Shown: positions 9,950-22,599, numbered from the stretch's first letter. The stretch: 64,000 nucleotides of DNA from Hypomyces perniciosus (GCA_008477525.1 SPDT01000003.1:1054001-1118000); one strand, 5' to 3'. The notes: generated from the letters alone by a model not told the origin. Program-made: numbers and translations.

Positions 9950-12450
9950 ACCCGCTCCTTTAATCCACTAACCCACTTTACAGCCGACCCAAACCACACC
10001 CACCACCTCATAGCATAAACAGCAGACAACGCTTTAATCGCTGAAGATAGGATGCTGAATACTTATAGAATCGCCTTTAAGCTGGCTTATTAATAAAACA
10101 TTACTAAAATACAAGAATATATAAAAAGACGCAAAGCTTACAAGACATAATAAATAAAAGAAAGATACTGTATAGGCTTTTAGGAGATATAATAAACTTA
10201 AAAAATATATATATATACTAGTTAAAGTTGCCCTTTTAGCTTAGCCGCTAGGTATTAATATATTATATTATATTATATTATATAGGTTAATTAAATCGCG
10301 TTATATACTATATATATCAGTATGCGATATTATAGAGCTACCTAGCGAGTTAACTATATAAGCCGAGTATATAAAGTTGCATCGCCTGGAATTGGATAAG
10401 GAAGAATAGAATAGGAAAGGCTTAATCCGCCCACAGGCCAATCAGGCTTGTCTTTGTCTCTGGCAGCAGCTCTAATCTAGCAGAACCCACTTTTGCGCGT
10501 TCTGGATTAGACTATAGGGATATTAACTATTAGATTAGTTAAGCTTTTAGGTTACCGATTTAATAAAATCGACCCAGTAATAAATACCAAATATCCTTTC
10601 AGCCAAAAATCCTCTCAATATAGACTTATCTACTTCTAGCCTTATATAGCTTATACTTTAAAAGTTATAAAATAAATAGTATTTATTTATTGGCTTTAAG
10701 CTGCAGGGATTATTTTTAATAATATAAAGTAAATATATATATAAGTAGAAGCCTTAACAGTTAATAAATATATAAATATTGCCTGTTTATTAACTATAGA
10801 CCTTTAATGCATAAAAGGAAAATAATATCCCGCGGTTAAAGATTGGCTAGGGGCTGCCGCTTTCTTATAATATCCTACTGCAATTTCGCGAGGCTGTCCA
10901 CCTATAGCTATAGCATTTTTAACCGCTTTTAACTGCTTTTATTAAAGACTAGGCAAAAAGCGTAAATATCACAATATAAACAACACTATCAGCAGGTCTG
11001 CTAAAGTATACACTTCACTTTTCTGCCTACTTTTATTGCTAACCTTTAAAATAAAGGACCTAAAAACAATTTTAACGCATACTATAGCCAATACTAGACT
11101 ATATATTAGCGAAGTAAAGCGGTACAGGAGGTAAATCTTTACTACCCTATTCCTATTAAAACTAGCCTTACTTACCGTTAAAGGCGGCTATATATACAGT
11201 ATTTTATAAATTGTTACAATAACAAGGTTATACTGAACCTCATTTATGTGTAGCTTCTAGGAAGCTGCATACAACGCAGCAATGAGGAAACGACTGAGAG
11301 TCTAATTGGGTTAATAATGGATGAACAATTGGATTGTAACTGAACTAATAGCTAGAAAGCTATAGGATATCTAGTGATATGCGACTGTATTGTAGAAGTG
11401 ATTGTAAAACAATGCTTTGTCTTCTACAATAGTCCTCCGACCTAAAAATAGGCGTGCTGTGGCAGAATTGGATTTGTGGCCGCATTCCTATTTTCCGCAA
11501 AATTCATTTGTATAGGAAATCGGCCAAATCGACTCACAGCCATACAAACAGGAAACCATTTAGGTCAGATTTTTCACAATGGCCATTATGCCCATTGTAT
11601 TGAGTCTAGGGTAGGCAGGGTAGCTGGTCCTAGCTCAATTGTTATTGTTGAAGATAACAGAAATTTCCGGACTTACACCGAAGTTCCTCCGGAACTCGGT
11701 CCTAGCGTCGGGCCTAATTCCGGGTCTAGCCAGAATAGGAAGGTTACCCAAATACACTGAAATCCTTACTTTTTAGCCCTCCTTTTTAACAATAAAATAA
11801 ATAAATAAAGAGAAATTTATATCGGATCTTTTAAACGCAAATAGTTTATTTATCGATATATTTATAGTATATAGTTAATTCCCTGCTACAATTTCGCATT
11901 TATATAAATAAAGTTAATGTACTTTAGCGATAAAAATTAATATTATAATACCTAAAACTAAGCTAAACGAATATATAGATTTATATAATAAGTAAAAGGT
12001 AGACAGTAACCTTTATATCTTTAAACGACTTAAGGAAATAGCTTTTCAGCCTTCTATTCTACTGAAAACCCTAAAATCGCGGCGTATACTTAATCCTCAG
12101 CCCCCACTAAAAACATTAAAGCTACATTATACCCTCAATAAATAAGGAATTAAAAAAAAAAGTAATCGCAAGCCTTCCCCGGAATATAACCTAGGGTTCT
12201 TTAGATAATTTAGTGGAATTTGCCTAATTATGCCTTTAGCGCAAAGCCAAGACTGCATTAAAGCAGGCCCAAAAACAGTTTACAGAGCTTAAAGTAAACC
12301 ATTATAGGTCACGCTTAAATACCGCTATAAATAAACAGATAATAGGGATCGCAATAAAAATTATTTATAGTATAAACCAACCTTAGTCGCGCATTTATAT
12401 CGTCTGTCTAATAATTATAGGCAATTATAGCCACGTCGAGGACAACAGCG
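9950..12450. repeat. AT-rich, RIP-like block of decayed retroelement DNA
   Basis: Very high A+T, TA-rich words, short (TATAT)n tracts at 10255-10284 and no long open frame. Islands of normal composition occur at about 10,420-10,520 and 11,400-11,760. A Gln/Lys-rich gag-like remnant can be read near 12,245-12,380 (KTALKQAQKQFTELKVNHYR, with stops). The pattern fits repeat-induced point mutation of LTR elements. A 94-codon frame at 11476-11760 shows no recognisable motif. Confidence 0.65.
11389..11430. repeat. Nested perfect hairpin
   Basis: ATTGTAGAAG at 11389-11398 is exactly complementary to CTTCTACAAT at 11421-11430. A second small palindrome (ATTGT/ACAAT, 11401-11413) lies in the loop. 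It may be the edge of a degenerate LTR or a MITE-like remnant. It has no poly-T run and so is not called a terminator. Confidence 0.5.
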
Positions 12451-12877
12451 GCCCTTTACTGAAAGAACAGGTCGACGAGAAGACTACATCATCTAACACA
12501 TTAACCTATACACGATATAGGTAGGCTTGTATTGGTTATACGATAATAGTGCAGGAACGTGTGTATAACTAAGAACTGATAAAATTGATGGCTCACTTGC
12601 TGTTGCCAACTAAGTGAGAAAAACAGTTATTTAAATACATAAAGATTGACTAACGAAACAGACTGTGAGACAACAGTTACATGTAGCTAAGGCAGATTAG
12701 GTTGTTATCTTTGATGTGATAACCCGGTTGTTATCCTGTTGAATTTGACGTGTTGACCTTCACAATAGCCCCGTTGAAATAAAGGTTGGAATGATGACAG
12801 ATGCGGGTGACGAATCCGGCCATGAATCCATTACCAAATGTGACAGCCTAGCTTAAGTGTCGCTTCAGGCAAAGCTA

Positions 12878-13299
12878 TCAACAGTTGTTATAGACCTTAT
12901 AGCTTCCAGCTTGAGCAAAAGTGGTGCATCCACTATGCTCGTTTTTGAAGATTCCAGCATGCTTAATGCTGTGTTGACAGTTGCCATCGGAAAATATATC
13001 CGCAGTTGGTTTCGGGTTGCCTGTCTTATCTTGCTTGAGCAGGATACTAAAGGCAGGTCCATTAAGCGGATGGCACCTAGTGTCACAGCCAAAGTCGATC
13101 TCGAGAGCAACGGTTTGCCCAGAGCAATTTTCGCCGTCATAGAAATCAGCACTATGGGAACCTCCACGTTGAACGATATCGACGGCCTGGTCAGAATCAT
13201 GCGGCACTGATACAAGTTAGTGAGAATACATAGACGAGATACAAGCAACGTACTAGCCAAGACAAGAGTCGCAATGATGGGCAAAAATTTGAACAACAT
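12878..13299 (-). CDS. Small secreted six-cysteine protein (effector candidate)
   Basis: Two exons: 13299-13254 and 13206-12878, with a 47-bp intron (GTACGT donor, CTCACTAAC branch, CAG acceptor). The 124-residue product starts with a textbook signal peptide, MLFKFLPIIATLVLA. The mature part has six Cys, including DFYDGENCSGQTV, DFGCDTRC, SDGNCQHS, SGCTT and a C-terminal NNC, enough for three disulfides. The F-Y-D-G-x-N-C-S-G element is typical of small fungal secreted proteins with a beta/gamma-crystallin-like or killer-toxin-like fold, by recollection. It lies between AT-rich repeat blocks, a common place for effector genes. No function beyond secretion is claimed. Confidence 0.75.
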
Positions 13300-13648
13300 T
13301 GTTGCAATTTTGTAATGTAGAGAGAATGGGCGGCTTGAATAAAGCGTAACAGATCTAATGGTAGAGTGAATGAGGGTTGATGGATGGTCAAGGAAAGAGA
13401 AGGAGAGGAAGCCACTGCTTTATATTGTTGGAAATAAGTCTCAGACTAAGTAGGGCTATATCTTTCAAAGTAAGGTCGGGGTGCTGCTTACGCAAAATGG
13501 GATGCTTAGCAAACAAGCCCTACGACAGTACTCCGTAGTGGTACGGAGTTTGCGGTAGCAAGTGACAGGGCGGTCGTGTAAGACTTCGATTAGCAACAAT
13601 ACGAGGATATTGCGACTCACCGTTTTTGGAAAGTTGAGAAATATAGAG

Positions 13649-15287
13649 CATTCAGGGGTGTGACCTATCAACTATACTTCGCATCCGACTATGCTACTCC
13701 GTATACCCCCCTAGTACTAGTAGTATTAGACCCGGGCAAAAACAAAAGAAAACTCTCCGGCCCCTAACACCGAATTTCGGCAATTGAGCCCCGCAGTAAG
13801 CTGGGCTGTGACTGCTCTCACTTGGTTCGGGTCTAACTAACATGCGTGTCAGACCACAAATCCAGCAAAAGTGTAACGAAACATTGAGGGTGGTAAAGCA
13901 GCACGGCGGTATCCCCCCTAATAACAGTGCTGCAGGAGATAAAGCAATTAAGATTGTAAACTACTAACTTGGATTGACTTCCAATATTACCTATTTTATT
14001 ACAGAGCTCATGTACGCTATCCTGGCTGACGAATTAGTCAAAACGGCAGGGTCTGCCTCAGTGCTGCCTTACCACCGTCAATTAGATATCTCAAACTAAC
14101 TGACTATGTGGACACTTAATACTAAAGTTTTGATCCTTCAACTGCTAGAGCTTACTTCACGTAAGAACATAGGGGTATACTAATGATAGCAAAGCAACTC
14201 GCGGATTGATATTCCCCCCTGTCTCTGCTTATATTTCAGTGTCCTCTGCTCGTATTGTGGTTAAATAAGGATCTGCCGCTTAGCAACCCCTGAAGGGCTT
14301 CCAGGATCTTAGAAAATTCAGGTTGATCTACGTAATCATGGAAAAGATATCAGCTCCTGGGTGTGGTTATATGGTGGGGGCAAAGGAGACCATATTGTGC
14401 TGGAGTGATATAAACATTCAAATTGCGGGCTACATCAACAACCATCACAGCAGAAGTCTTCATTACTAGTAAGGAGACCATTTTGATGATCTAGGCACTT
14501 TTCTTTGTTCGTCTTTTGTAGAACAAACGTAGAATACGGACGGCTGCTTGCGTGCCTTGTCGGACCTTGTCGGATCTTCCTGTTTGTCCGTCTATAGGCC
14601 CTCCGGGGATAGCGGCTTAGAACCCATAGACCGCCAATACGGTCGCTTAACTATTTGTAACCTATTTGTAAACAATCAGGTTAAGGCCGTGTTCTGTTCC
14701 AAACTACGCAGTAAGACTTGTCGGCATGCTCGGAATACGAAATTGTGGGCATGCCACTAAGGCGGTTCGTATTGGGTTATACAAAGTACACCCCACAGGG
14801 TGTGTAAAGTGCAATACTATACTTCCTCTACTACCCCCAAGTTCCAGTCAAAGCATATTGATTAGCTCACTTTTTAGCTAAATTTCTCCAACACATTATG
14901 GGAAAAATACAAGGAACTAGCCGCATCATCCTTTGCTTGCCGAGCTCCTTCCGATAGGTCCGGCATATTATTTGGTCTTCCGTAAGCTTCCACGGCTAAC
15001 TTCTTGTTTTATCTATGAATACACTAAAACGACCTTAGTGATGTGAGTGGTACTCCTCTGGAAGCAATCCCTTAATATCTCACGCCGTATTACAGAGTAC
15101 AGAGTACATAGTACTATATTTGATCTTGCTTAGGGTGATTTGCCTATAGCTCCTAATTTCTAAAATCTTATTAATGATGACTTACTATTTGCGACCAGTG
15201 AGTCCATGAGATTCAATTCGCTATTCTTGAAAGCTGACTGTTGAGAAATGCGAGTACGAAACATTCAGGGGGTGTGACCTATCAACA
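13649..15287. repeat. Pair of ~50-bp direct repeats 1.6 kb apart
   Basis: The block around 13630-13673 (CATTCAGGGGTGTGACCTAT) recurs at about 15240-15287 with one extra G. Preceding words TTGAGAAAT and TTGGAAAG/TTGAAAG are also shared. The intervening DNA contains no recognisable element. It could be the edges of a decayed transposon or a local duplication. Confidence 0.55.
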
Positions 15288-15664
15288 CACTTTGTCAAAC
15301 GGGCGCTCGGCACAAAAGTCTCCTGCCTGTATGTGACTCCCACCAATAGGAACTTAGATGTCGACTATTTATGCCACAAATGGCTATTATTACATTTCAG
15401 AGTTCTTATGGGGCATAGTCCGTATACTCACTAGCACTAAGCACTAGTTTACTCCTTACAAGTACTAGTGTTATATGTGGTAAGCACTACTTTATAGATA
15501 CATCTTACCAATAAAGGCAAAGGTACATACCTTTCTATATACTATATATAATGTTTCCCTATCCCATGAAGTGTAAGTCCTTCTTCAATCAGCTTCATTA
15601 CACGCTCTAAATATCTCAATTACTCAAACTATCTCAACGTGCAACTCTTTCACTTACTCTCATC
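13674..15664. other. Gene-poor stretch
   Basis: No coding frame is supported. The sequence is a mosaic of AT-rich pieces with short TACTCCGTA-type palindromes and CTAGTACTAGTAGTA-like words near 13,710 and 15,430-15,470. TATA-like words and a CT-rich tract at 15,540-15,660 probably form the promoter and 5' UTR of the next gene. Confidence 0.5.
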
Positions 15665-16196
15665 ATGAAGCTGCTTACAACCTCATCTCTTATACTGTTG
15701 ACTCAGTTGATCAGTCACGTAACAAGTCAACCACACGTTGTATGTTAACAGCTCTGGGAGCGTTCAACTGGAAGCTTTATACTTACATGCTTAGGACCCT
15801 CCTCACCTCATCGACCTTTTACACGGTCTGGATACTGGCGACTCTGACTTTTTTGACGTTGGTCGAGATGGAGTCTTGCGAGGCTTCACTAAGGACTTAG
15901 AGGTTAAGAAGGCTGTGCGACTTAATTCAGCCCAGATCCACGAGGTTCTGGCCATGCCACAATATAACTTGACGGAAAGCTATTTTGTGTCTAATTCCTC
16001 GGATGTCCCCGAGGATCAGTTGCTTCATCCTAAGCCTGAGATACTAGCTGATGCTCTGGAGCTCCGCGACAGCGAAGTTAAGCGTCCACTTGATGTCAGG
16101 GCTGCCAGTCTCAGTTGCGGGCTCAGGCAATGCACCTACTCTGCAAGCTGCCGGGCAGTCAATTGTGTCACTTGCTTCAAGAAGTTTTGCCTCTAA
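15665..16196 (+). CDS. Secreted pro-peptide with cysteine-knot-like C-terminus
   Basis: Exon 1 (15665-15739) encodes a signal peptide, MKLLTTSSLILLTQLISHVT. A 55-bp intron (GTATGT...TTAG) leads to exon 2 (15795-16196); the protein has 158 residues. An acidic middle (DLLHGLDTGDSDFFDV, with N-glycosylation-type NLT and NSS sites) precedes a dibasic KR and a compact tail with six Cys in 25 residues: SCGLRQC, TYSASC, RAVNC, VTC, FKKFC. This arrangement (signal, pro-region, Lys-Arg, Cys-rich module) fits a Kex2-processed secreted peptide, such as an effector or an antimicrobial/toxin-like peptide. No specific homologue is recognised. It lies in a repeat-rich region 2.4 kb from another secreted Cys-rich gene. 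Confidence 0.7.
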
Positions 16197-16653
16197 GCTG
16201 GCTATTCCATACTGCTTAAGGTTATCCAGCCTTGTTGGATAATGCGGACGTTAGTGATGGAAGGCTCTACTTGTTGGAATATCGGAAATTGTTGAACACG
16301 TGAATATACACGTCGTACATCCGTTTATGTTGTCTTTCTCGACATTCACAGCCTATACAGCTCTTCTCTTCTTTATATCAGTTTCTCATGATAATCGATC
16401 ATTGTTTGCAATAACTCTATCTACCTGCTAGCTCCAACAGAAATTATGGGGTGGATAATGACCAGGATATTAGCCTATATCTTGAGACAATGCAGCCCAT
16501 TCTTGAACTTCACTGTTATGGACCGGTGCTGCATTGATACGCTGCGCCTGCACATCAGCTTTTCCCTCCTTTACCCATCCTTCATCTTCCTTAATACCAC
16601 CTATTGAAAAATCCATGGTAGCAATTTTCATGATTCCGATGGTATGGTCTAGC

Positions 16654-18050
16654 TTTTTATTTTATTTTATTTTTATTACTATTTACGACCACTCTGTATC
16701 TAGGTACAACAGCCTCGTTTGGGCAACAGGTCGGTAAGAGCCAGGGATCTAGACCCTGTTCGCTACGTTTCGCTGGACAAAGGGAAGTTTTTGGTGTGTT
16801 CTCAATCTATGTCTTGTAAAGGGGGTCCGTATGGGTTCACCTCCTCCACCAGCTTCTGGAAAGCCTCGCTCCCCTTGGGTCCTAGTAGGTATGTGACTGG
16901 TCTCTTGCCTCTCGGTGTTTCGGGGAGGAAGCTCCTCGTTATGCGGTATTCGGCAAAGTGCCCCGGCTCCTTGGGGGAGCCGCATCTGCAATGGGATTGC
17001 GTGTCGTGGCCAAAACGGTCGTGATAGCTTTGGAAGTCTCCGTGACCAGACCTTTCTGCCAGCAGCCTGTGCAGGACGGGTCGGGGGAGTTTCAGTTCCG
17101 GGGGATTTGTAGGTGCTCCTAGGCCCCACAATTGGTAGCTTTCCGGGGCATTCGTCTCCCAGTACTTCTCCTGGAGGGTTGTTCTTTCCGCTTTTGCCCA
17201 GCGTTTGATGTGTGCTAGAGTGCTCCAACTCTGAGAGGGGAGGTTGTGGGCCGTCCCTTCTTTCGCTAGTTCATCCGCCATTTCGTTGCCTCGTATGTCT
17301 TTGTGGCCTGGCACCCAGGAAACAAACACTTTGCAGGGGTGTATCTTTTCTGCTATGCGTTGGAACCGCATGAACTCTTCTTGTGACGAGGTTGGGGCTT
17401 CGCCCAGCAGGCCTCTGACCACTGATGTATTGTCAAGAAAGACGTGTATTTCGTTAATTCTGGGGTCGTTCCTTGCGAGTCCGGCTGCTGTTCTGATCGC
17501 CCTAGCAGCTCCTACAGCTTCTGCGTCGTAGACCTCTGCGTTGGCGAGTGGCCCGCAGTCCTTGTGGACTTTGGCTCTGTAGTACACTGCTGCTCCCCAT
17601 CCAGTCTTCCCGTCGAGTTGGGAGCCGTCTGAGTAGGCCACTGCCGTCGAGGCTGGCAACGAGTCTATTAGTTCAAGGTGCTTCCGCGTGGCCATCTCCT
17701 TCCCGAGTGTCTCAAAGCTCGGGCCGGCTCTGACGAAACGGGGCTTATGGGCGAAGAGAGTAGGTCGGATGGACCTGCCGACAAGTCTGGCTGTCCTCTG
17801 CAGACGTGTCGCGGGGAGCTGGACGGTCGGTCTGTCAATCCTATCGGCCAGCGGATGGGAACGGTCCAGACCCGCAAGTCGGGCGGAGTTTCTCAGTCTC
17901 GCCTGGGCGAGCACTGTGAGTGCGGGCGGGATGCCGGACTCTCTGTGAAGTACTGGGACGGGGGTGGTCTTCCAGACTGGCTGGTCTCTTCTTCTATCTG
18001 CTGCTAAGAGGAGGTGATGTAGGAGTGGATGCTGCTCTAGTCTCGGCTCG
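16654..18050 (-). mobile_element. 5'-truncated LINE with intact RNase H frame and A-rich tail
   Basis: One open frame ends with TAG at 16802 and extends upstream to about 18050, where LINE homology stops. It begins with the C-terminal end of RT (VWKTTPVPVLHRESGIPPAL). A complete RNase H domain follows: Asp in AYSDGSQLDGKTGWG, Glu in DAEAVGAARAI, Asp in HVFLDNTSVV and Asp in GNEMADELAKEG. A CxC...H knuckle lies near the end (SHCRCGSPKEPGHFAEYR). The element ends in an (AATAA)n-like tail on its own strand, seen as a T-rich tract at 16654-16680. 5' truncation and the A-rich tail are LINE hallmarks. The RNase H frame is still open, so the insertion is recent compared with the 8.4-kb copy. It abuts and probably interrupts the next pseudogene. 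Confidence 0.85.
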
Positions 18051-20400
18051 TGGCTCTATAGGGTGGCCCTGGAAGTAGTAATCCCAGTTCCAATCCTGCC
18101 ATAACGTAGACAGCCGGCGGTACATCTCGAGCAGCTCTGGCTGCACCGGTGCCGGCATACCCTTGTCGATGGCATAGGCTGTGAGGAGCATGCGAGTATG
18201 GTGGCCGGCACCTGCCGCAATCATCCGGGCGGGTTTGCTGGCATCAGAAGGGTAGTAGAAGTTTGTTTTCCTGACCAGTTCGCTTATCTAACGCTTTGCG
18301 ATTGCGAGCGCCGCTTGCCGGTATAGAGATGGCGTCCACGGCGTCTTGAGACTTAGTGTCATGTTCGTTAGAATTGCCGAGGCTTGACTGGAGGTGCGGT
18401 GCTTTGCCTTGTGCTTTAGATCCGGAAAGAGAAACTCAGTGCTATTGTATTGGGGCAAGCGAAGATGATTTCATAGGAAGTCAACGAATTGCCGAATATA
18501 AACGACGTAGAGAAATAGTAACGAGCCCAGGTCCCCTGGGAGGTAGCGCACGGTATAGAAGGCATGATTATTCGAGGCCCGAGCTTTGTTGTAGGAGTAG
18601 AGAAACTCCCATCTCCACTTGTAAAACCGGCAAATCAATAAGGATTTATTACTTCCTAACCCCCAAAGCTGATAATAACTATGATCTGGCCCTCGCGGAC
18701 GAAGATGTTCCCGATCGCCAGCTTTGTATTCAGGAGCCGGATGCTTGTTACCTCGGTGCCGCGGCCGGGTAGTCCTGCAGTCGGATGAAGTGCGGCAAAG
18801 ATCATCGCCGTGGTCTCAGTGCCGGCTTCCATGTACGCCGTACAAGGCCCGAGTAGCCAGTGGTCGGCCTTCGCGAGGAGCTGGCTCCGGAAGGAAGACG
18901 TCCACGCCCGGCACGCCATTGCCTTGTATCGGCCCGCCAAGCCGTTCTCCGTCTTATCGAGGAAGCACCATCCTGGTGTCCGGTAGGTTAGGTCATCCCG
19001 GATGGCAGAGAGGTCGATGGCTGGCTTCCAACCTGGCATCATCTCATCTACCCGCTCCCGTACTCGCGCGATGGCGGAGTAGTGGATTGCGCAGAATTCA
19101 GAGAGCTGTATCACCTTGTCGTTGCCAATCGTGAACGAGCAGCCATCTTGGGCCTAGGTTAGGTTGCTTGGGAACCCTCCTGCTTAAGAATGCTCTTTGC
19201 GAATGCCTTAAGCTCGATAATGTCGCCGAGCGGGCTATAGCAACCCCGGAGCATGTACTTTGTCCGGATGGCCTCGAGGCGGTCGGTCTGCGATGGATAA
19301 GTATCCCGGGCTGGCCAGGGATATGCGAGGGTATTATAGTCATAGAGCGGCAGGCTATATTCGAGAAACAATAGCCGACCAATCCAGACCAGAGCAGCTA
19401 ACCCAGGTGTTGAATTAAGCGCGCTGCGATAAGCGAGGGATGACGGGTGAATTCCCATGACTGCTGTGAAGTGTATGAGTGCTGAATTAGAACATATCTC
19501 CAGCTTGATCTAGGTGTGTCCAAAACATCATAGAGAGTTGAAACATGGCTTCAGAAAGCTCAAATCTGGTTCCAGAGGATAGATGAAAGGCGGGCTTCTC
19601 CATGTCTGGTGCGTCTTGCTCATCCTCGCTGTCTCCATTGTCTTCGGTGTCTCCTCCATCTTCAACATACTCCTCATTACGATGGCCTCTTTTATCGTAG
19701 TCCTCGTAGTCTTCGCAGTCCTCATAGTCTTCTTCGCCCTCCTCATCGCTTTTCTCTCCTCCCTTCCAACTATCATCGCCTGCTTCCTCTTCCTCTTCCA
19801 CCTCCAGCTGCGATGCCAGATCTAGGATATGACCCATCATCCTCATATCGTCTGGCCGCAGCGGTAACCCATAGATTTTCCAACGCTGCCCTGACGGAAA
19901 GAAAAAAGCCCAGAAGATGCAGCAGATAAAGTGCTTCACGTTAATAGATATTTCCTTATTGTCTTTGTATGGAGTGCACGAAGCGGGCGGGTGGAGAAAT
20001 TCTCTTTGCAGTAGCTTGACAGCCAACACCGCGACCTATATGACGTGCGGGTGAGAATTGCCAGGGCTCGGTCGAACATGTCGTCGAGAGCGCGCATCAA
20101 GAGCCGTAGCCGGGTCTCCACGGCAGCGGAACTCCGAAGCGTAATACCGCGCCAAACCCCTAACACATAGTCCCGGACATATGCATGCTCGTGCTGGTCG
20201 TTCGTAGGCTGACGCGTAGAGGCGACAATGATATCAAGCGGTCGATTCCGAAATAGCTCCGGCATCTTGGGTGTATAAGCCACGGGGTTGTCTCATTATT
20301 CTCAACGCATGAGTACTCTTGGCTGCTCTGCCACATCTCCTCTGTCCGGGCAAGTAGGCGCCGGTCTTCAGCCGCCTCTTGTGCAAGCAACACATGTTGC
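18050..20400 (-). pseudogene. Decayed telomere-linked-helicase-like gene (non-helicase part)
   Basis: Segments in several minus-strand frames line up in one order. These are NRPLDIIVASTRQPTNDQHE and LRLLMRALDDMFDRALAILT (about 20,240-20,045), then after a one-base loss KHFICCIFWAFFFPSGQRWK. An Asp/Glu-rich linker (about 19,800-19,580), MGIHPSSLAYRSALNSTPGL and LAALVWIGRLLFLEYSLPLY, GWKPAIDLSAIRDDLTYRTP, SNNHAFYTVRYLPGDLGSLL and a final MLLTAYAIDKGMPAPVQPEL follow. This order resembles, from memory, the region that accompanies RecQ-type telomere-linked helicases in ascomycetes. The helicase domain itself is not seen. At least three frameshifts and several stops make it non-functional. It is broken at its 3' side by the LINE. 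Confidence 0.55.
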
Positions 20401-20466
20401 TACGATGGGGGAATTGGTACGGATACCGGCGGTGGTTTATGCAAGAGGGTATAGAGAGACATTGCA

Positions 20467-20512
20467 ATAGTAGGAAGAATAGTAGTAGTAGGAAGAGTAG
20501 TAGTAATAGTAA
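20467..20512 (+). repeat. Imperfect AGT trinucleotide microsatellite
   Basis: Runs of AGT/AAT/AGG triplets, including AGTAGTAGTAGGAAGAGTAG, near 20467-20512. On the minus strand this yields a spurious poly-Leu frame, which is not called as a gene. Confidence 0.8.
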
Positions 20513-20519
20513 CGGAAGC

Positions 20520-21349
20520 GGGTTGGCCAAAGCGAAAGAGATGTCAAACATAAGTAGGAAAGAAACCCCAGCTGTATGCGCTCCATTCACATACACACAC
20601 GAAACCAGCCACTCTCCCTTCCCTAAAAGAGCAATATATACTCGATCCAATCACAACCCATCTATAGGAAAAAAGACAATCTATAGATAACAAAACAGCA
20701 AGCAGCCATCCATAAACGGCAGTAATCATCATTTCACTATTCTAGATGAAATGAATATAGTATGGATTTCATTTGGGATGCAATAAAATTAAAGCCCTTC
20801 TCTTTCTTTTATGGCGAAAGATGATAAGACAGGGGTCAGGATTGGGCGGTTGCAATCTTTCGGAGAAAGCAAGGGGCCGTCTACAGACAATAGTAATAGT
20901 AGCGCGGGCTTCTTGATCTATAGACTAGGAGATTTAATCTAATTTATAGATTGAAAAGCTCGTATTACCCTTATGTTCAATAAACTAAATACTAAGGGAC
21001 TCACCGCATGCATAGATGAAAAAGATGTAATTGAATAAAAATTTGATCAAATTATAGCCCACCCTTGGTACAGTAGGACCAACACTGCTGACCCCTTTTG
21101 AATCCCAGGTCCCGAAGCACGGAAGCAATTCCGGCTAACCTACACCGCGGAACTGGTAACCATTTCACCACCAGTGCATCACCAAAGCTCAAAGAAAAAA
21201 GAAAGCATATTCATTAAAGTCTCATCACCTTCTCTAACACTCCTGTTGGACCCTGAATTTTTCCTCATCTTGGTCTCAGCTTAATGTCCATTTTGAGCGC
21301 CTTGCAGGAGACATGCCCGTTTATCAACCAGTCGCATCTTTTCTCCGTA
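20520..21349. other. Intergenic, nothing recognised
   Basis: AT-moderate sequence without coding frames. A GC-richer stretch near 21,060-21,190 carries short words typical of repeat debris, but no known RNA or element could be assigned. Confidence 0.4.
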
Positions 21350-22174
<825 letters not shown>

Positions 22175-22359
22175 TAGGAAGAGAGTACCTGTATTTATTT
22201 ATCTGATATTTGTATTTGTATGTATTTACATATAATTTTCGAGACTCCGAGATATCACCGCACTTTGGTTCCGTGGACAATCGGAAGATATCTTGTGTCA
22301 CAATCTAATCTTTTCCTCCCTGTGGATGCTATTATGTTGGTACCTAGTAGGTCACAGCC

Positions 22360-22591
22360 AAGCGGTGCGCAAAAAAACAGGGACCGCAAAGGCCGTATCT
22401 CCCAGAAAACGACCACATATTGCCCTCGGAAAAATCACACTAAAACACAAGACTAATGAATATACGTCTCGCAAGTTATGTTGATAGCTAATAGAGTATT
22501 TTCATTTTTATATATCACAAATATAGACTGGTGGAAGTGTTATTCGCGGGGGAATCTCCTTTGCGGTCCCTGTTTTTTTTGCGCATCGCTT
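22360..22591. repeat. 33-bp inverted repeat flanking ~165 bp
   Basis: AAGCGGTGCGCAAAAAAACA with the following GGGACCGCAAAGG (22360-22392) recurs in reverse complement at 22558-22591, with one mismatch and one extra A. The spacer contains no gene. The right copy lies where the homology of the inverted duplication ends. It may be a MITE-like element or the scar of a rearrangement. Confidence 0.75.
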
Positions 22592-22599
22592 GACAGCGA

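Noticed and set aside
16654..18060. LINE target-site duplication
   Set aside because: Sequences next to the A-rich tail and the 5' junction show only partial similarity.
20234..20650. Poly-Leu membrane-like protein on the minus strand
   Set aside because: The hydrophobic run is produced by the AGT/AAT microsatellite and overlaps the helicase-like remnant.
22360..22591. LTR pair
   Set aside because: The two copies are inverted rather than direct and only 33 bp long.
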